A stretch of DNA of 64,000 nucleotides, taken from assembly GCA_030525285.1 (NCBI GenBank), contig JAUNFA010000008.1, positions 4,033 through 68,032 on the forward strand. The letters are read 5' to 3'. Each line of letters opens with the position of its first letter. The first letter of the stretch is position 1. This stretch comes from Bacillota bacterium. Its GTDB lineage: Bacteria > Bacillota > Clostridia > Peptostreptococcales > Anaerovoracaceae. Positions 61,819 through 64,000 of the stretch are shown here, in pieces. The position numbers and the translations under genes were made by a program. The notes under the pieces are model-generated. The model worked only from the letters and a program-made list of their open reading frames with translations. It was not told the DNA's origin and ran no database searches.

Positions 61819-63021
61819 ATGAAGAGTGTAGGAATAGTCGCAGAATACAATCCTTATCACAGAGGACACAAGTATCATCTGGAAAGAACCATGGAAATAA
61901 CAGGAGCCGACTGTGCTGTTACTGTAATGAGCGGTAATTTTACACAGAGGGGCGAGATATCACCGTGGGACAAATGGCAGAGAAGTGAAAGCGCTGTAGT
62001 TGCAGGAATAAACCTTGTGCTTGAACTGCCGGTGGTATATGCAGTAAACAGAGGTGAAATGTTCGCTCGTGGTGCAGTTGATATTCTTGCGGGAATGGGA
62101 GTCGATTATATTTCCTTTGGAAGTGAATCAGGTAACATTAACGAACTTATAAACTTTACTGAAGAAATAAAAGAAAATAACGATAAGATTACTGAAATAC
62201 AGAAAGAATACATGAGTGAAGGATATTCTTTTGCAGCCGGAATGGCAAAGGCTGTAGAAGAGGTTGAAGGCGCGGAGAAGGCTGCTATTCTGAAGGGTCC
62301 GAACAATATTCTCGCTCTTGAATATATCAAAAGAATCAAGTATTGGGAAGAAAAGGGTGTCCATATTACCCCAATCACAGTCAAAAGATTCGGAAGCGGA
62401 TATTTTGAGATAAACGACGAATCCGGATATGCGGGAGCATCTCAGATAAGAGATGCTATTGCAGGAGGGGACAAGGACGCTGTTGCATATTTCCTGCCGG
62501 AAGAGGTCAGGGGACTTTTGGAATCAGCCGTATTCCTCGGTGCTGCGGAGTCAAAGGTTCTCGACATAATAAGACTGGACGCTTTGAGAGAATCAGCTGA
62601 GGAGCTACGTCAGATTTACTGCATGGGTGAGGGCCTTGAGAACAAGATAAAGAAAGAAGCTATGGGAGCACTCTCCTTACAGCAGCTTATAGAGAAAATG
62701 ACTTCAAAACGATACACATCATCGGCAATGAGACGACTGAGCTGCTATATGATAATGAACCTTAAAGGTTCTGAACTGCCAACAGGTGTTTATGGCAGGG
62801 TGCTTGCTGCGGACAGTGTGGGAAGAGATTTCGTGCGGCAGGTCAAAAGCAGAGATGACGGTATTCAGATTATAACGAATATAAACAAAGAGATTCCGGC
62901 AGATGACGAGATCGCCAGAACTCTTGCAATCGATATCAAAGCATCGGACATATATAATTTCATAGTGGGAAAAGACTGCTATAAATATTCAGATTATGTC
63001 AAAAAACCGTTTATTCTGTAA
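61819..63021 (+). CDS. tmcAL: tRNA(Met) cytidine acetate ligase TmcAL (YlbM)
   Basis: The 400-residue protein begins KSVGIVAEYNPYHRGHKYHLE, with the nucleotidyltransferase HxGH motif, and has FGSESGNINEL and the C-terminal tRNA-binding region (KRYTSSAMRRLSCYMIMN). TmcAL uses acetate and ATP to make N4-acetylcytidine at the wobble base of elongator tRNA-Met. Its use of acetate goes well with the acetate kinase gene that follows. Length matches YlbM. Confidence 0.92.
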   Translation: MKSVGIVAEYNPYHRGHKYHLERTMEITGADCAVTVMSGNFTQRGEISPWDKWQRSESAVVAGINLVLELPVVYAVNRGEMFARGAVDILAGMGVDYISFGSESGNINELINFTEEIKENNDKITEIQKEYMSEGYSFAAGMAKAVEEVEGAEKAAILKGPNNILALEYIKRIKYWEEKGVHITPITVKRFGSGYFEINDESGYAGASQIRDAIAGGDKDAVAYFLPEEVRGLLESAVFLGAAESKVLDIIRLDALRESAEELRQIYCMGEGLENKIKKEAMGALSLQQLIEKMTSKRYTSSAMRRLSCYMIMNLKGSELPTGVYGRVLAADSVGRDFVRQVKSRDDGIQIITNINKEIPADDEIARTLAIDIKASDIYNFIVGKDCYKYSDYVKKPFIL

Positions 63022-63046
63022 TATGGTTAATAATTTGAACAAAATG

Positions 63047-63055
63047 TGATATAAT
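63047..63055 (+). promoter_or_regulatory. Extended -10 promoter of ackA
   Basis: TGATATAAT lies 33 nt before the ackA ATG, with no clear -35 at 17 nt. Confidence 0.5.
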
Positions 63056-63088
63056 TCTTTTGTTATACATTATTATTAGGAGGATCAA

Positions 63089-64000
63089 ATGAAAATATTA
63101 GTAATAAACTGCGGAAGTTCATCACTGAAATATCAGGTTCTGGACATGACAAGTGAAACTCTGATGTGCAAGGGTCTCGTTGAGAGAATCGGCATGGATG
63201 GTTCAGTAATTTCACACGAGAAGATTGGCATGGACAAGGTTGTTAACGAAACACCTATGGATGATCATAAGGCTGCAATCGCTCTGGTTCTTGAGGCAAT
63301 TCAGGATCCTGAACACGGTGTTGTCAAGTCAATGGATGAAATCGGTGCAGTAGGACACAGAGTTGTTCACGCAGGTGAAAAATATTCAAGTTCAGTTCTT
63401 ATCGATGACAGTGTTATTCAGGCACTGGAAGAATGTATTGATCTGGCTCCACTGCACAATCCACCAAACCTTCTGGGAATTGCTGCATGCAAGGAACTCA
63501 TGCCAGGAACTCCAATGGTAGGAGTATTCGATACTGCTTTCCATCAGACAATGCCGCCTGAAGCATATATTTATGCAATTCCATACGAATATTATGAAAA
63601 GTATGGCGTAAGAAGATATGGATTCCACGGAACATCACACAAATACGTTGCACAGAGAACTTCAGAAATGCTCAATGTTAACATTGAAGATTTGAAGATT
63701 ATAACATGCCACCTGGGTAACGGTGCATCAGTATCAGCTATCAAGAGAGGCAAGTGCATTGCAACATCAATGGGATTCACTCCTCTTGAAGGACTTATTA
63801 TGGGTACAAGATCAGGAGATATTGACCCTGCCATCGTTGAGTTTATCGCTGAAAAAGAAGACATTCCTGTTCAGGATGTTAATACAATCCTTAACAAGAA
63901 GTCAGGTATCCTGGGTATTTCAGGAGTTTCAAGCGACATGAGAGACGTTATCGAAGAAGCTGAAAAAGGCAACGAAAGAGCAATGCTGGCAATGAAAGCA
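63089..64000 (+). CDS. ackA: Acetate kinase, 3' end outside window
   Basis: AckA interconverts acetate and acetyl phosphate with ADP/ATP, the energy-conserving end of acetate fermentation. The first 304 residues are present of about 400. [20 protein letters not shown] carries the phosphate loop; [26 protein letters not shown] and [13 protein letters not shown] follow, then [22 protein letters not shown] and the [14 protein letters not shown] region. AGGAGGA lies 5 nt before the start. It is cut in frame by the window end. Phosphotransacetylase is not in the window. Confidence 0.95.
   Translation, partial: MKILVINCGSSSLKYQVLDMTSETLMCKGLVERIGMDGSVISHEKIGMDKVVNETPMDDHKAAIALVLEAIQDPEHGVVKSMDEIGAVGHRVVHAGEKYSSSVLIDDSVIQALEECIDLAPLHNPPNLLGIAACKELMPGTPMVGVFDTAFHQTMPPEAYIYAIPYEYYEKYGVRRYGFHGTSHKYVAQRTSEMLNVNIEDLKIITCHLGNGASVSAIKRGKCIATSMGFTPLEGLIMGTRSGDIDPAIVEFIAEKEDIPVQDVNTILNKKSGILGISGVSSDMRDVIEEAEKGNERAMLAMKA

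Noticed and set aside
1-64000. CRISPR array, insertion sequence or prophage
   Set aside because: No regularly spaced repeats, transposase, integrase or phage genes were found on either strand.

Overview
The window looks like chromosomal DNA of an anaerobic, low-to-moderate GC Firmicute (class Clostridia). This is inferred from strong AGGAGG-type ribosome sites, sigma-A-like promoters, two T-box leaders, a tetrahydrofolate riboswitch, SpoVG and PurR, butyrate and acetate kinases, a minimal SufBC-type Fe-S pair, FeoAB and an EFR1-type ferredoxin. A relative of the Anaerovoracaceae / Eubacteriales family XIII would fit, but genus cannot be decided by eye. Gene density is high and almost every gap holds a terminator, promoter or RNA leader. 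No tRNA, rRNA, CRISPR array, insertion sequence or prophage was seen.

Layout. 1-6.5 kb: end of an L,D-transpeptidase, a CapK/PaaK-like adenylating enzyme, and a minus-strand trio (membrane-anchored protein, polyprenyl-phosphate-type glycosyltransferase, ATP-grasp ligase). 6.5-14 kb: a rearranged version of the Firmicute purR-spoVG-glmU-pth-mfd neighbourhood, with murC added, prs absent, and GlmU reduced to its acetyltransferase half. 14-19.3 kb: a T-box(Ile)-controlled ileS with an altered HXGH motif, a small unknown gene, rlmN and a P-loop protein. 19.4-24.2 kb: two EamA transporters flanking a CoA-type NUDIX enzyme and a nitrilase-family amidase, then citrate synthase. 24.3-28.1 kb: polyamine importer potA-potB-potCD with permease and binding protein fused. 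28.2-33.1 kb: EFR1 ferredoxin, Na/Pi cotransporter, EamA transporter, butyrate kinase. 33.2-37.2 kb: a T-box leader with a Tyr (UAC) specifier before a sodium:solute symporter, a second L,D-transpeptidase and biotin synthase.

37.3-46.4 kb: SufB/SufC-like pair, XpaC-TelA pair, FeoA-FeoB fusion, PrsW-like protease, a methionine-rich small protein and an AEC transporter. 46.4-53.6 kb: a thioester/Cna-B surface adhesin behind a structured leader, mnmM-like methyltransferase, a metal-efflux-like permease, a candidate three-hairpin small RNA, a hotdog thioesterase, and a lipoprotein that resembles an inactive PepD-type M20 peptidase. 53.7-64 kb: GNAT, rpmB-asp23-recG, a THF-riboswitch folate operon (folE-HD-folP-folBK) running into rsmD, coaD, a coiled-coil protein and tmcAL, then ackA cut by the window end.

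Themes. Several enzymes depart from the textbook architecture: GlmU half, FeoAB, PotCD and FolBK fusions, GXHH IleRS, minimal Suf. RNA-based control is prominent: two T-boxes, one THF riboswitch, and two or three unassigned structured leaders or small RNAs. The least explained items are the pseudo-peptidase lipoprotein, the small RNA near 51.4 kb, the adhesin leader near 46.5 kb and the HD protein inside the folate operon.
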